Shown here piece by piece: positions 26,812 to 34,947 of a DNA stretch of 64,000 bases (positions are counted from its first letter, which is position 1; each line of letters starts with the position of its first letter). Both the position numbers and the translations under genes were made by a program. The stretch comes from JAVJST01 sp040219295 (lineage in GTDB: Bacteria; Pseudomonadota; Alphaproteobacteria; Rhodospirillales; Casp-alpha2): NCBI GenBank assembly GCA_040219295.1, contig JAVJST010000005.1, positions 1,240,001 through 1,304,000 of the forward strand. The letters are read 5' to 3'. The notes beneath the pieces are model-generated. The model was not told the origin of the DNA. It did no database searches and saw only the letters and a list, made by a program, of their open reading frames with translations.

Positions 26812-28065
26812 ATGGCGTCTGCAAAGAAGGCTCTGCCGAAATCGCCGCTGGCGCCCGACCGGTTCCCCGATATCGCACCGGTCGCGGGTGTGCGGTTCGC
26901 GACGATCAACAGCGGCATCAAGTATAAGGGGCGCGACGACGTGCTGCTCGCGGCATTCGACGCGGGCACCGCGGCGGCCGGCGTCTTCACGACGTCGAAA
27001 ACGGCGTCGGCGCCGGTATTGTGGTGTCGCAAGGCGCTCTCGGGCGGTAACGGCGAAGGCCAGGGGCTGATCGTCAATGCCGGCAACGCCAACGCGTTCA
27101 CCGGACAGGCGGGCATGGACTCCGTCAACCGCACGGTCGAGGCCGTGGCCGATGTTCTCGGCTGCCGTCCGAGCCGGGTGTTCGTCGCATCGACCGGCGT
27201 CATCGGTGAAACCCTTCCCGACGACAAGATCAGGGACAAGCTCGGCGCGCTTCGCGACGCGCTCGGAACCGCATCGATCGAGCAGGCGGCGTCGGCGATC
27301 ATGACCACCGACACCTTCCCCAAGGGCGCCGAACGGGTCACCCGGATCGACGGCCATGAGGTCAGGATCGCCGGCATCGCCAAGGGCTCGGGCATGATCG
27401 CGCCGGACATGGCGACCATGCTGTCCTATATCGTGACCGATGCGGCGATCGCCCACGCGGCGCTGCAGCCCATGCTCGAGGCGGTCACCAACCGGACGTT
27501 CAACTGCATCACCGTCGATAGCGACACCTCGACCAGCGATACCCTCATGCTGTTCGCTACCGGGGCTGCGGGCAACGAGCCGATCGACGATCCCGACGAC
27601 GAGCGGCTGGCGGCGTTCCGCGACGCGCTTGAGGCGGTCTGCCTCGACCTCGCCCACCAGGTCGTGCGCGACGGCGAGGGCGCGGCCAAGTTCATCGCGG
27701 TCACCATTACCGGCGCCGAAGACGACGTCGCGGCACGAAAGATCGCCCTTGCCATCGCCAACTCACCGCTGGTCAAGACCGCCATCGCCGGCGAGGACGC
27801 CAACTGGGGCCGGATCGTCATGGCCATCGGCAAGGCCGGCGAGGAAGCCGACCGCGACCGCATCCGCATCGACATCGGCGGCGTGCCGGTCGCCGACAAG
27901 GGGCGCGCGGTCGAAGGCTACGACGAAGCGCCAGTGGCGCGGCACATGCAGGGCACCGATATCGACATCGTCGCCGACGTCGGCGTCGGATCGGGCCGGG
28001 CGACGGTGTGGACCTGCGATCTCACCCACGGCTACATCTCCATCAATGCCGATTACCGGTCCTGA
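26812..28065 (+). CDS. argJ: bifunctional glutamate N-acetyltransferase / N-acetylglutamate synthase
   Basis: 417-aa ArgJ; it transfers acetyl from N-acetylornithine to glutamate in the cyclic arginine pathway and often also makes N-acetylglutamate from acetyl-CoA. The self-cleavage site is visible in KGSGMIAPDMATMLSYIV, where the Thr of ATML becomes the N-terminal nucleophile of the beta chain. The N-terminal half has the NAGNANAFTG segment. GGAGG precedes the ATG. The mutT start lies inside its last 20 bases. Confidence 0.96.
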   Translation: MASAKKALPKSPLAPDRFPDIAPVAGVRFATINSGIKYKGRDDVLLAAFDAGTAAAGVFTTSKTASAPVLWCRKALSGGNGEGQGLIVNAGNANAFTGQAGMDSVNRTVEAVADVLGCRPSRVFVASTGVIGETLPDDKIRDKLGALRDALGTASIEQAASAIMTTDTFPKGAERVTRIDGHEVRIAGIAKGSGMIAPDMATMLSYIVTDAAIAHAALQPMLEAVTNRTFNCITVDSDTSTSDTLMLFATGAAGNEPIDDPDDERLAAFRDALEAVCLDLAHQVVRDGEGAAKFIAVTITGAEDDVAARKIALAIANSPLVKTAIAGEDANWGRIVMAIGKAGEEADRDRIRIDIGGVPVADKGRAVEGYDEAPVARHMQGTDIDIVADVGVGSGRATVWTCDLTHGYISINADYRS

Positions 28066-28510
28066 TCCGAGCTGCCTGCAGCTCGACGACCGCGGCGCCG
28101 ACCGCGACGGGCTGCCGGTCGTGCTGGTCAGCGCGGCGGCACTGATCGACGCCGACGGCCGGGTGCTGATCGCCAGGCGTCCCGAAGGCAAGGCCATGGC
28201 CGGCCTCTGGGAGTTCCCGGGCGGCAAGGTCGAGGCCGGCGAGACGCCCGAGCGCGCCCTGATCCGCGAGCTCGCCGAGGAGCTGGCGATCGACGTGACA
28301 GCGAGCTGCCTGGCGCCCGTCGCCTTCGCCAGCCATGCCTACGACGACTTCCACCTGCTGATGCCGCTCTTCGCCTGCCGGGTGTGGCAGGGCGACCCCG
28401 AGCCCCACGAGCACAGCGAGATCGCCTGGGTCCGGCCCGTACGCCTCGGCGACTACGCCATGCCGCCGGCCGATGCGCCGCTGGTGGCGACGCTTCGCGA
28501 CCTGCTCTGA
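28046..28510 (+). CDS. mutT: MutT-type Nudix hydrolase (8-oxo-dGTP diphosphatase)
   Basis: 154-aa Nudix protein. The Nudix box is complete: GGKVEAGETPERALIRELAEEL fits G-x5-E-x7-R-E-U-x-E-E. MutT-like context (AMAGLWEFPGGK) supports removal of 8-oxo-dGTP. I chose the ATG at 28046, which overlaps argJ by 20 bases; a later GTG would still keep the domain whole. Its stop abuts the stop of the convergent regulator gene. Confidence 0.88.
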   Translation: MPITGPDPSCLQLDDRGADRDGLPVVLVSAAALIDADGRVLIARRPEGKAMAGLWEFPGGKVEAGETPERALIRELAEELAIDVTASCLAPVAFASHAYDDFHLLMPLFACRVWQGDPEPHEHSEIAWVRPVRLGDYAMPPADAPLVATLRDLL

Positions 28511-28906
28511 TCAGCTCTTCATCCGCTCGATGCGGCTCGCCGACGCGCACAGCTCGTCGACCGCGTCGTCGAACATCGCGTCGATCTTGGCGCGCATGTC
28601 GTCGGACAGGGTGACGAGGCGCGACCGCGCGTCCTTCGGGTTGCCGGTCTCGACGAGGATGCCGGCCGAGATCGCGGCGTCGAGATACTTGCCGGCCGTA
28701 TGGGCGCTTCTGACCGTCTTCATCGCCGCCAGAGCGTCGGTCTTGCGCATCGGCCCCGGATACTCCCACAGCGTCGTCAGCAGATCCCAGTAGTGCGCCG
28801 AGTAGAACGCGGTATCGCCTTCGAAGATCGCCAGCCAGCGCTGGCCGACATGGGCCAGCAGGTCGAGATACTGCCGGTGCGCCTCGTTGGTGTATTTCGT
28901 TGTCAT
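28511..28906 (-). CDS. MarR-like winged-helix regulator
   Basis: 131-aa protein with the pattern of a small winged-helix domain: helices around WDLLTTLWEYPGPMRKTDAL and the recognition-helix region SAHTAGKYLDAAISAGILV, then a wing (GNPKDARSRLVTLSDD) and a C-terminal dimerisation helix, as in MarR-family repressors. The frame extends to 29002, but the ATG at 28906 is the sensible start, since the extension lies in the AT-rich control region. It is divergent from the lipoprotein gene across palindromes that it probably binds; that is an inference. Confidence 0.7.
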   Translation of the reverse strand: MTTKYTNEAHRQYLDLLAHVGQRWLAIFEGDTAFYSAHYWDLLTTLWEYPGPMRKTDALAAMKTVRSAHTAGKYLDAAISAGILVETGNPKDARSRLVTLSDDMRAKIDAMFDDAVDELCASASRIERMKS

Positions 28907-28955
28907 CGTCCTCTGGTCCCCGTCCGATCCAGCCTGCCGAATAGCAAATGCCATA

Positions 28956-29017
28956 ATGCATGTAAAAATACATTTAATTGTTGACATTAAAAATGCATGC
29001 ATTTATGCATTTATATG
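28956..29017. promoter_or_regulatory. AT-rich divergent control region with ATGCAT palindromes and promoter
   Basis: Four ATGCAT sites (28956, 28993, 28997, 29005) include the perfect 14-bp palindrome AAATGCATGCATTT at 28991-29004. ATGTA-AAAA-TACAT (28960-28973) is another inverted repeat. A consensus TTGACA -35 box lies at 28981-28986; TTATGC (29003-29008) or TATATG (29012-29017) could be the -10. The 14-bp palindrome sits between these boxes, so a bound repressor would block the lipoprotein promoter. The base composition is far more AT-rich than its surroundings. Confidence 0.6.
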
Positions 29018-29064
29018 AAAACGCGCTCTTGGTGTTTTCCGTCATCGACAAGGAGGATCATCAA

Positions 29065-29589
29065 ATGTCGATCAAACGCATTCTTTCACCGACCCCGGAA
29101 GGGCAGTCCAAGCGAAGCCGTTCATTGCTGATGCGCATCGGCGCGCTGTTCATGGTCGCGGTCGTGGCCGCCGGCTGCGTCACCGGCAACAAGCAGACCG
29201 CCGGTTCGATCGTCGGCGCCGGCGTCGGCGGCCTCGCGGGTTCCCAGTTCGGCAAGGGCCGGGGCCAGCTCGCCGCGGTGACTGCGGGCGCCCTGATCGG
29301 CGCATTGCTCGGTGCCGAGACCGGCCGCAGCCTCGACCGCGCCGACCAGGCCTACATCGATCAGGCGCAGCAGCAGGCCAGCACGCGTCCCCTGGGTGAG
29401 CCGATCGTATGGAGCAATCCGTCGTCGGGCCACTCGGGCACCGTCGTCGCCACCCGCGAGGGCACCACCCAGAACTCGGGCAAGCTGTGCCGCGAGTACC
29501 ATCACACCGTTTATGTCGGCGGCGAGCCGCAGGAGGCCTACGGCACCGCGTGCCGCGAGGTGGACGGAAGCTGGACGGTCGTCAACTGA
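29065..29589 (+). CDS. glycine-zipper outer-membrane lipoprotein (17-kDa antigen-like)
   Basis: 174 aa with a lipoprotein signal ending in VVAAGC, so Cys38 is the likely lipidated residue. A glycine-zipper segment (SIVGAGVGGLAGSQFGKG, then AGALIGALLGAETG) follows, as in the rickettsial 17-kDa surface antigen family, and a conserved C-terminal domain with CREYHHTVYVGG and a second Cys. The n-region is unusually long (22 residues before a second Met), but AGGAGG just before the ATG at 29065 supports this start. It is divergent from a MarR-like gene and followed by a terminator. Confidence 0.85.
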   Translation: MSIKRILSPTPEGQSKRSRSLLMRIGALFMVAVVAAGCVTGNKQTAGSIVGAGVGGLAGSQFGKGRGQLAAVTAGALIGALLGAETGRSLDRADQAYIDQAQQQASTRPLGEPIVWSNPSSGHSGTVVATREGTTQNSGKLCREYHHTVYVGGEPQEAYGTACREVDGSWTVVN

Positions 29590-29649
29590 TCCTCCCGGCC
29601 GGAAGGCCGATTTCCTCTCCCACCGGTCAACAGAGTAGCCTCCCTGACG

Positions 29650-29683
29650 ACGGCCTCCGGGGTTCCCCCTCCCCGGGGGCCGT
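29650..29683 (+). terminator. Rho-independent terminator after lipoprotein gene
   Basis: A 13-bp stem with one G-T pair (ACGGCCTCCGGGG against CCCCGGGGGCCGT), an 8-base loop and then TCTCTTGTT. It lies 60 bp after the lipoprotein stop and before the convergent hypothetical gene. Confidence 0.75.
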
Positions 29684-29710
29684 TCTCTTGTTCCGGGGAT
29701 CGCACGCCGA

Positions 29711-30130
29711 TCAGGCGGCGTTGGCCTCGAGGCATTCGCGGAGCGTGCGGAGATGTTCGCGGGCCGCGGCGCTGCCCCTGCCGTCGATCCGGTAGTCGAT
29801 CAGGAACTCAATCGCCGTGACGTAGCGGGCAATGATCGCGAGCCGCAACGGCGTCAGATCGAAGTCCGGGCCGAGTTGGCGGCAGGCATCATCGGCGTAA
29901 TCGGCGAGCAGCTCGTAGCCGGCAGACCGCGCCTGGCGGGAAATCCCCCGGAGCAGGTGGGCCAGGCCGAAGCGGAGGGCGTTCCAGCCCGGGTCGGCCG
30001 TCAGGCGTTCGAAGACCGGTCGCAACCGGGCGATCTCGATGGTCATGGCCTTGACGAGCACCGAGGGTCGAGCCTGGATCGGTGGCGGCGGTGGCGATAC
30101 CTCGTGTACCGGCACGTTGTCGTTGAGCAT
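29711..30130 (-). CDS. hypothetical helical protein
   Basis: 139 aa with a Pro-rich N-terminus (five consecutive prolines near residue 14) and a helical rest. No signal, membrane helix or known motif. The purine-rich GAGAGAG before the ATG supports expression. It converges with the lipoprotein gene. Not recognised. Confidence 0.55.
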   Translation of the reverse strand: MLNDNVPVHEVSPPPPPIQARPSVLVKAMTIEIARLRPVFERLTADPGWNALRFGLAHLLRGISRQARSAGYELLADYADDACRQLGPDFDLTPLRLAIIARYVTAIEFLIDYRIDGRGSAAAREHLRTLRECLEANAA

Positions 30131-30299
30131 CGTCTCTCTCGCGTGGTTGGCGGCGCGGTGGCCGCGTCCACACCAAGATATACGGGAAAATACTTACAAT
30201 TACCTGACAGATCGCGGAATCGCCGTCACCGCGGATTGTACTTTGTGCATCCGTCGCCAAATGGTACCGATGATCGCGCCCGCAAACCACGAGCCCGCC

Positions 30300-31049
30300 A
30301 TGCCCGAAGCCCGCATCTACACCGCCGCCATCGTCATCATCGGCAACGAGATCCTCTCGGGCCGGACCCAGGACGCCAACGTCGCGTTCCTCGGCCAGCG
30401 GCTCGGCGAACTCGGCATCCGGCTGATGGAGGTCCGCGTCGTGCGCGACACGTTCGAGGCCATCGGCGCGGCGGTCAACGCGCTCAGGGCCGAGCACGAT
30501 TACGTCTTCACCACCGGCGGCATCGGCCCGACCCACGACGACATCACGTCCGAGGCCATCGCCCGCGCCTTCGGATTGCCGTTCGGCCGCCACCCGGAGG
30601 CGGACGCCATCCTCAGGGCGTACTACAAGCCCGAGGACATCACCGAGGCCCGAATGTCGATGGCCGACACGCCCGAGGGCGCCGAACTGATCGACAACCC
30701 GATCAGCCGCGCGCCCGGCTTCCGGGTCGAGAACGTCTACGTGCTGCCCGGCGTGCCGAGCATCCTGCAGGTCATGTTCGACGGGATCGCGGACGGCCTC
30801 GCCGGCGGCAGCCCGGTGGTCTCCAGGTCGGTCGCCGCCAACCTGCCGGAGGGCCGGGTGGCCGAGCCGCTGCGCGCCATCCAGGATGCCTGGCCGGCGG
30901 TCGAGATCGGCAGCTACCCGTTCTTCAAGGACGGCAAGCTCGGCGCCAGCCTGGTGATGCGGGGCGCCGACCCGGCGGCGGTCGACGGCGCCGCCGCCGA
31001 CGTCCGCAAGATGATCGTCGAGCTCGGCGGCACGCCGATCGAGGAGTGA
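30300..31049 (+). CDS. MoCF-domain protein (CinA N-terminal-like)
   Basis: 249-aa protein of the molybdopterin-binding (MoCF) fold found in MoaB, MoeA and the N-terminal half of CinA. The segments IIGNEILSGRTQDANVAFL, FTTGGIGPTHDDITSEA and VLPGVPSILQVMFD match competence/damage-inducible protein A-like members, which lack the C-terminal deamidase of full CinA. The frame runs upstream to 30039, antisense to the previous gene; the ATG at 30300 begins the conserved part. The physiological role of these short forms is not settled. Confidence 0.85.
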   Translation: MPEARIYTAAIVIIGNEILSGRTQDANVAFLGQRLGELGIRLMEVRVVRDTFEAIGAAVNALRAEHDYVFTTGGIGPTHDDITSEAIARAFGLPFGRHPEADAILRAYYKPEDITEARMSMADTPEGAELIDNPISRAPGFRVENVYVLPGVPSILQVMFDGIADGLAGGSPVVSRSVAANLPEGRVAEPLRAIQDAWPAVEIGSYPFFKDGKLGASLVMRGADPAAVDGAAADVRKMIVELGGTPIEE

Positions 31050-31103
31050 CGGCCGGCGGCGAAACGGCCATTGCGGTTGGGACGCCTCCTCGCCCTTCGT
31101 CAG

Positions 31104-31220
31104 GCTCAGGGTGAGGAGCCTGATTTCCCCTCATGCTCAGGGTGAGGAGCCTGATCTCCCCTCAGGGCTCAGGGTGAGCGGCCTAATTCCCCTCATGCTG
31201 AGCCCGACGAAGCATGAGCC
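31104..31220. repeat. three imperfect 31-32-bp tandem repeats
   Basis: Units starting at 31104, 31135 and 31167 share the core GCTCAGGGTGAG-GGCCT-AT-TCCCCTCA. An inverted pair (CTCATGCT and AGCATGAG) ends the array. The units abut without spacers. The sequence style is that of dispersed intergenic repeats in alphaproteobacteria. Confidence 0.7.
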
Positions 31221-31505
31221 GGGAGCCTCTTCTGCGCCTGCCTATGTACCGCCCATCTGAGGTCTAGTTACCGCCCATTGCCGGACCAATTCATGCAATC
31301 GCCAAGACATTGGAATCGCGTGCTAATTCGGGTTCCGGTAGAGTTCGGCAAATGCACCCCCGGCGGACCGCATTTATGGTCCGTCGCGATCGGGAATGCC
31401 CGGTGCGCGCGGGCTCCGACAATCCTATTCACCATCGCAAAGAGCGAGCGGCAATGTAGGATATTATTCCTCAAATGTCACGAGATTTCTTTGCCGTCCG
31501 CTCTC

Positions 31506-31607
31506 CCCACCCTGTCCCTCCCCTCGATGAAGGGAGGGAACGTTGTCGCATCTTCCGTCGTTCCCTCCCCCTCGGAGGGGGAGGGGGAGGGTTAGGGTGG
31601 GGGTGCG
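31506..31607. repeat. inverted CCCTCCCC/GGGGAGGG repeat element
   Basis: A C-rich block (CCCCACCCTGTCCCTCCCC) is followed after some 50 bases by its G-rich inverse (GGGGAGGGTTAGGGTGGGGG), with smaller hairpins inside. It looks like a REP-type dispersed element just after bluB. Confidence 0.6.
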
Positions 31608-31647
31608 CGCCGTTACGCCGCTACTGTCACGCCCTGCCGGCGCCGGG

Positions 31648-32322
31648 CTAGCGCTCGACGATGAACCGCGAGACGTCCTCGCGGGCCTGCCAGCCGTGGC
31701 GCTCGAGCTCGGGGTCGAGGTGTTCCTCGACCGGCCAGCCGATGCAGAGATATCCCACCAACGACCAGCTCGCCGGCACGTCGAGGATGCGCCGCACGTT
31801 CTCCGGGTCGAGGATCGAGACCCAGCCGATGCCGACGCCCTGGGCGCGCGCCGCGAGCCACAGGGTTTGGATCGCGCCGACCACGGAATAGCGCAGGGTC
31901 TCCGGCATGGTCTGGCGGCCGAGCCCGTGGCCGAGGTCGGTGTCCTCCTCGCAATAGACCGCGAGGTGCTCGGGCGCATCCGACAGCCCCGAGAGTTTCA
32001 GCGTCGCGTAGAGCTTCGCCTTCTCGCCGGAATAGTCGTTCAGCGCGTCGGCGTTGCGTTCCTCGAAGTCGGCGCGAACGGCGGCGCGGCGCTCCGGCGA
32101 GGTGACCCGCACGAAGCGCCACGGCTGGGCGTTGCCGACGCTCGGGCTCAGCGCGGCGATCTCCAAAAGCTTCTCGAGCAGGCCCGGGGGCAGGGGATCG
32201 GTGCGGAAGCGGCGCACGTCGCGGCGCCAGCGGATCAGGTCCTCGAGGCCGACGCGAAACGCCGCGTCGAACGCGGGCGGTTCGGCGGGATGGGTTTCGG
32301 CGGCGGCGTCGCGCTTGGTCAT
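31648..32322 (-). CDS. bluB: 5,6-dimethylbenzimidazole synthase
   Basis: 224-aa flavin-destroying enzyme of the nitroreductase fold that converts reduced FMN to dimethylbenzimidazole, the lower ligand of vitamin B12. Typical segments are WRRDVRRFRTDPLP, LSPSVGNAQPWRFV and GIGWVSILDPE. The length matches BluB. It is encoded 60 bp after a hutD-like gene on the same strand, with no other cobalamin gene or riboswitch seen nearby. The B12 it supports could serve corrinoid-dependent enzymes such as the MttB-like one. Confidence 0.9.
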   Translation of the reverse strand: MTKRDAAAETHPAEPPAFDAAFRVGLEDLIRWRRDVRRFRTDPLPPGLLEKLLEIAALSPSVGNAQPWRFVRVTSPERRAAVRADFEERNADALNDYSGEKAKLYATLKLSGLSDAPEHLAVYCEEDTDLGHGLGRQTMPETLRYSVVGAIQTLWLAARAQGVGIGWVSILDPENVRRILDVPASWSLVGYLCIGWPVEEHLDPELERHGWQAREDVSRFIVER

Positions 32323-32382
32323 GGCCGGAGACTACCGTGGGTCCCGTGGGGCGGCAATCGCCGGACCGACATCAATGGCGCG

Positions 32383-32976
32383 TCAGCGCCATGAGACGGT
32401 GGCACAGAAGGCGGCACTGTCGGGCCCGATGTCGAGGGTCGCCGCCTCGCCGGGGTCGGGCAACGCGGTATCCCAGCGGTCGAGTTGTTCCGCTCCGCCG
32501 CCGCCACCGTCATGCACGCCCACCGTGCCGGTCAGGCAGAAGACGATGACGGCGTCGGCGTTCCCGGCTGCCGGCAGATCGTGGACGCCCGGGCCGCGCA
32601 GCACGCGCCAGTCGGCCTGCGCCCGGTCGCGCCGGACCATCAGATTGAGGTCGCGCGACGGCCCGCCGAGGAGTGTGCAGTGAACGTCGCGGCCGCCGTC
32701 GAAGTCGAATGGTTCGCTGGGCTTGTCGAGCACGTGGCGCTCGGCGCCGGAGAACGCGAGCGCGAAGCCGTCGCCCGCGAGCAGCGTGATGGTGCGGTCG
32801 TATCCCGCGAAGGCCGAGAACGGGCCCGACTGGCCGACGTCGGCGAGGCTGAGCCGCCACAGGAACGCGCTTTCGTCGGCATTGTCGTCGAGCGCCGCGC
32901 GGGCGATCTCGCGGGTCACCCCCTGGCCGTTCTTCCACGGCTGTTCGGCGTAGTCGGCGAAGCGGTGGATGATCAT
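32383..32976 (-). CDS. HutD/Ves-family cupin protein
   Basis: 197-aa bicupin of the HutD family, recognised by PWKNGQGVTREIA near the N-terminus, FLWRLSLADV and a repeated beta-rich pattern. HutD is linked to histidine use in other bacteria, but no other hut genes are here, so the function is open. It probably forms a two-gene unit with bluB. Confidence 0.82.
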   Translation of the reverse strand: MIIHRFADYAEQPWKNGQGVTREIARAALDDNADESAFLWRLSLADVGQSGPFSAFAGYDRTITLLAGDGFALAFSGAERHVLDKPSEPFDFDGGRDVHCTLLGGPSRDLNLMVRRDRAQADWRVLRGPGVHDLPAAGNADAVIVFCLTGTVGVHDGGGGGAEQLDRWDTALPDPGEAATLDIGPDSAAFCATVSWR

Positions 32977-33035
32977 GGCCGCGAGGCTATCGCGCCGTCA
33001 TGCGGGCGGCAATTGCGGGATGCAACCAACTCCCG

Positions 33036-33262
33036 ATCCCTTCCTCTAACAGGGAGAAGGCAGGGTGGGCGTGATGCCCCCGGCATGAATGGCGTGCGTG
33101 TCCGGGATGGGGCCCTGCTGAGCAGCCCCCCTCGTTCGTCACCCCCGCGAAAGCGGGGGTCCAGCCGCCGCATCCCTGGATTCCCGCCTTCGCGGGAATG
33201 ACAGTGTAGGTGCGCCTACTCTCGCTCCCCCCTGACAGGGGGAAGGCAGGGTGGGGGCGTCA
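33036..33262. repeat. composite of dispersed palindromic repeats before tRNA-Leu
   Basis: Two direct copies of a CTCCC...ACAGGG-GAAGGCAGGGTGGG-GCGT element (about 33036-33075 and 33223-33262) flank a pair of hairpins: ACCCCCGC-GAAA-GCGGGGGT (33141-33160) and ATTCCCGC-CTTC-GCGGGAAT (33180-33199), linked by CCAG and CTGG. The hairpin pair resembles the common 'cgtcattcccgcgaaagcgggaatccag' type of dispersed element. Confidence 0.75.
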
Positions 33263-33323
33263 GGGCTGCCGGCGGCAATCGACCTTGCCGCCCGGATGGC
33301 ATGGCACTACCTTCCGGGCTCAA

Positions 33324-33408
33324 GCGGGCGTGGTGAAATTGGTAAACACAAGGGACTTAAAATCCCTCGGCTTCGGCCTTGCCGGTTCAAGTCCGGCCGC
33401 CCGCACCA
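33324..33408 (+). tRNA. tRNA-Leu (anticodon UAA)
   Basis: The 7-bp acceptor stem GCGGGCG/CGCCCGC closes the molecule and CCA is encoded at 33406-33408. The anticodon arm AGGGA-CTTAAAA-TCCCT puts TAA in the anticodon. The T arm reads GCCGGTTCAAGTCCGGC, and there is a variable arm, as expected for a type II tRNA. Length 85. Confidence 0.95.
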
Positions 33409-33530
33409 TCCGCTTTCGCAAGACTGGTTGCCACATCCCATACGATTGCGGTTTGCCGAGGGAATGGCTCGGCGAGGCTCGGCGAACCCTGACGTTATTC
33501 GCCGACTCTGTGACTTTGCGCATTTGAGGA

Positions 33531-33544
33531 CCGATGAAAATCGG
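33531..33544. promoter_or_regulatory. small palindrome before antitoxin-like gene
   Basis: CCGAT-GAAA-ATCGG, 13 bp before the ATG of the antitoxin-like gene. Such a site is where a self-repressing antitoxin could bind; this is a guess from position. Confidence 0.35.
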
Positions 33545-33557
33545 TTAGTATCGACCC

Positions 33558-33779
33558 ATGACGAAACTGCTGGATCAGGCTATCGAAAAAGCTCGCGCGC
33601 TTTCGGCATCGCGCCAGGACGATGCCGCCATGGTGCTGCTGTCGATGCTGGAGCAGGACGATCCGACGTCGCCGCGATTGACGGATGAACAGGTTGCCGA
33701 AGTACGTCGCCGGCAGGAATTGCGGCGTTACGCGACCGACGATGAGGTTTCCGCGTTCTTCGAGCGCATCGGGGCATGA
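33558..33779 (+). CDS. orphan antitoxin-like small protein
   Basis: 73 aa, acidic and helical, with the pattern RLTDEQVAEVRRRQELRRYATDDEVSAFFERIG near the end, which resembles the short addiction-module antitoxins common in proteobacteria. No toxin gene (RelE or ParE type) follows; the next gene is on the other strand. It lies 149 bp after tRNA-Leu. It may be a remnant of a toxin-antitoxin pair or a solitary regulator. Confidence 0.55.
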   Translation: MTKLLDQAIEKARALSASRQDDAAMVLLSMLEQDDPTSPRLTDEQVAEVRRRQELRRYATDDEVSAFFERIGA

Positions 33780-33876
33780 AAGCTGCGCCGTCGGTCGGAA
33801 GCGATTTCCAATCTTGTCTCTTAACGCAGCACCTCATCTACCGTTAGGAGACCACTGCCGCAATTGCAAACCTCAA

Positions 33877-34776
33877 CTAGGTTCTCTCTTCAGTCGACCT
33901 GGTTGCCATAGCGAACCCATTTAGCGTCTCTTGAGAGTAGCGTCGGAAGAACTTCACGTATGCGAAATACAGGATTGTTATTGCGAAGAACCCAAACAGG
34001 AAAAGTGTCGCCAACCCAATCCCGTGAGGAGCCAGCGTGAGATTGAAGGGATTAATGTTTAGCAAGAATGCTGTGATCAACGCGGTGGCGGATATCCAGC
34101 ATGAGACTACAGCGATAAACATGAACGAACGGATGAATCCATAGATTACGACATAGTTATAGGACCTCACCTCGACATCATGGAGATTGTTGAGGACATA
34201 CGCCTCTATGACCCGGAACCATTCAGTCTCTCCGACTTGCTCAAGAGTTTCGCCGCCCGCCTCGCTCCATTGATATCGATCTCGTATTCTCTGCCTAATC
34301 TTTGGTGGCAATGGGCGTAGTTCTGAGTAAATCCATTTTGTCCACAATGCGAATAGATGGACCGGCATTGCCGGCCACATCACAAAGTAGACCAGTATTT
34401 TCTTGCCCAACCCGTGCTCAGCCTGTTGGTCCTTCACATAATTCCCTCGGGATGCAAGTGCGGGTTCCGGCTCGGCCATTAGATGACCTGATGGGTAACC
34501 AAGGTCATAGATGATAAGACGTTCGACGAAGACGGCTGACAGATAGCTGACGATGTAACCTACACCGTACGCAGCGACGAGGAACACGACGCCAAGTACC
34601 AGTACATCCAAAGCATCATTTCCGAACAGGAAGATATGCTCTGGCTTGAAGCCCAGTAGCGAGGCACTTCCGGTCCACTTTGCTATCGCGCCTATCAGCC
34701 AAACTGTTGCCGCGCCAGGCGCGAGATACCCGACAATGTCATAGACAGTAAAAGGAAGGCGTTCGACTTTCCTCAT
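33877..34776 (-). CDS. unrecognised multi-helix membrane protein of lower G+C
   Basis: 299 aa with predicted membrane helices near residues 12-32, 55-85, 127-148, 213-237 and 253-275, and a soluble section in the middle (about 85-125 and 150-205). Its base composition and codon use are clearly less GC-rich than the neighbours, suggesting recent arrival. It is flanked by AT-richer spacers and lies near tRNA-Leu. No family recognised; no toxin, phage or defence motif is evident. Confidence 0.7.
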   Translation of the reverse strand: MRKVERLPFTVYDIVGYLAPGAATVWLIGAIAKWTGSASLLGFKPEHIFLFGNDALDVLVLGVVFLVAAYGVGYIVSYLSAVFVERLIIYDLGYPSGHLMAEPEPALASRGNYVKDQQAEHGLGKKILVYFVMWPAMPVHLFALWTKWIYSELRPLPPKIRQRIRDRYQWSEAGGETLEQVGETEWFRVIEAYVLNNLHDVEVRSYNYVVIYGFIRSFMFIAVVSCWISATALITAFLLNINPFNLTLAPHGIGLATLFLFGFFAITILYFAYVKFFRRYSQETLNGFAMATRSTEERT

Positions 34777-34947
34777 CGGTCCATCCTCGAAGACAAACTA
34801 CGAGAACTCAACCAACGCGATTAATCAAGATAATTTTAGCGACCTTGCGTGTCGTGGTTTCTGGTGTTGGTTGTTGATAACTAGTCTCTAGAACATGCCA
34901 CAGATTCACACCGAAAAATTCATTCATCAGGATTGCAGAAGGTCTAC

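Larger units (their letters stand above)
31050..31647. other. 598-bp intergenic region made largely of repeats
   Basis: Between the MoCF-domain gene and bluB. Apart from the two repeat elements listed separately, the middle part (31220-31500) is less GC-rich and holds no convincing gene, RNA or promoter. It may be a remnant of transferred DNA. Confidence 0.5.

Noticed and set aside
31104..31220. Possible CRISPR array from the 31-32-bp repeats
   Set aside because: Only three imperfect units that abut without spacers, and no cas genes in the window.
31648..33000. Cobalamin riboswitch near bluB
   Set aside because: The 60-bp gap before bluB and the region before hutD hold no recognisable B12-box or long structured leader.
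33558..33876. Complete toxin-antitoxin pair after tRNA-Leu
   Set aside because: Only the antitoxin-like gene is seen; the following 97 bases hold no toxin frame and the next gene is on the opposite strand and is a membrane protein.
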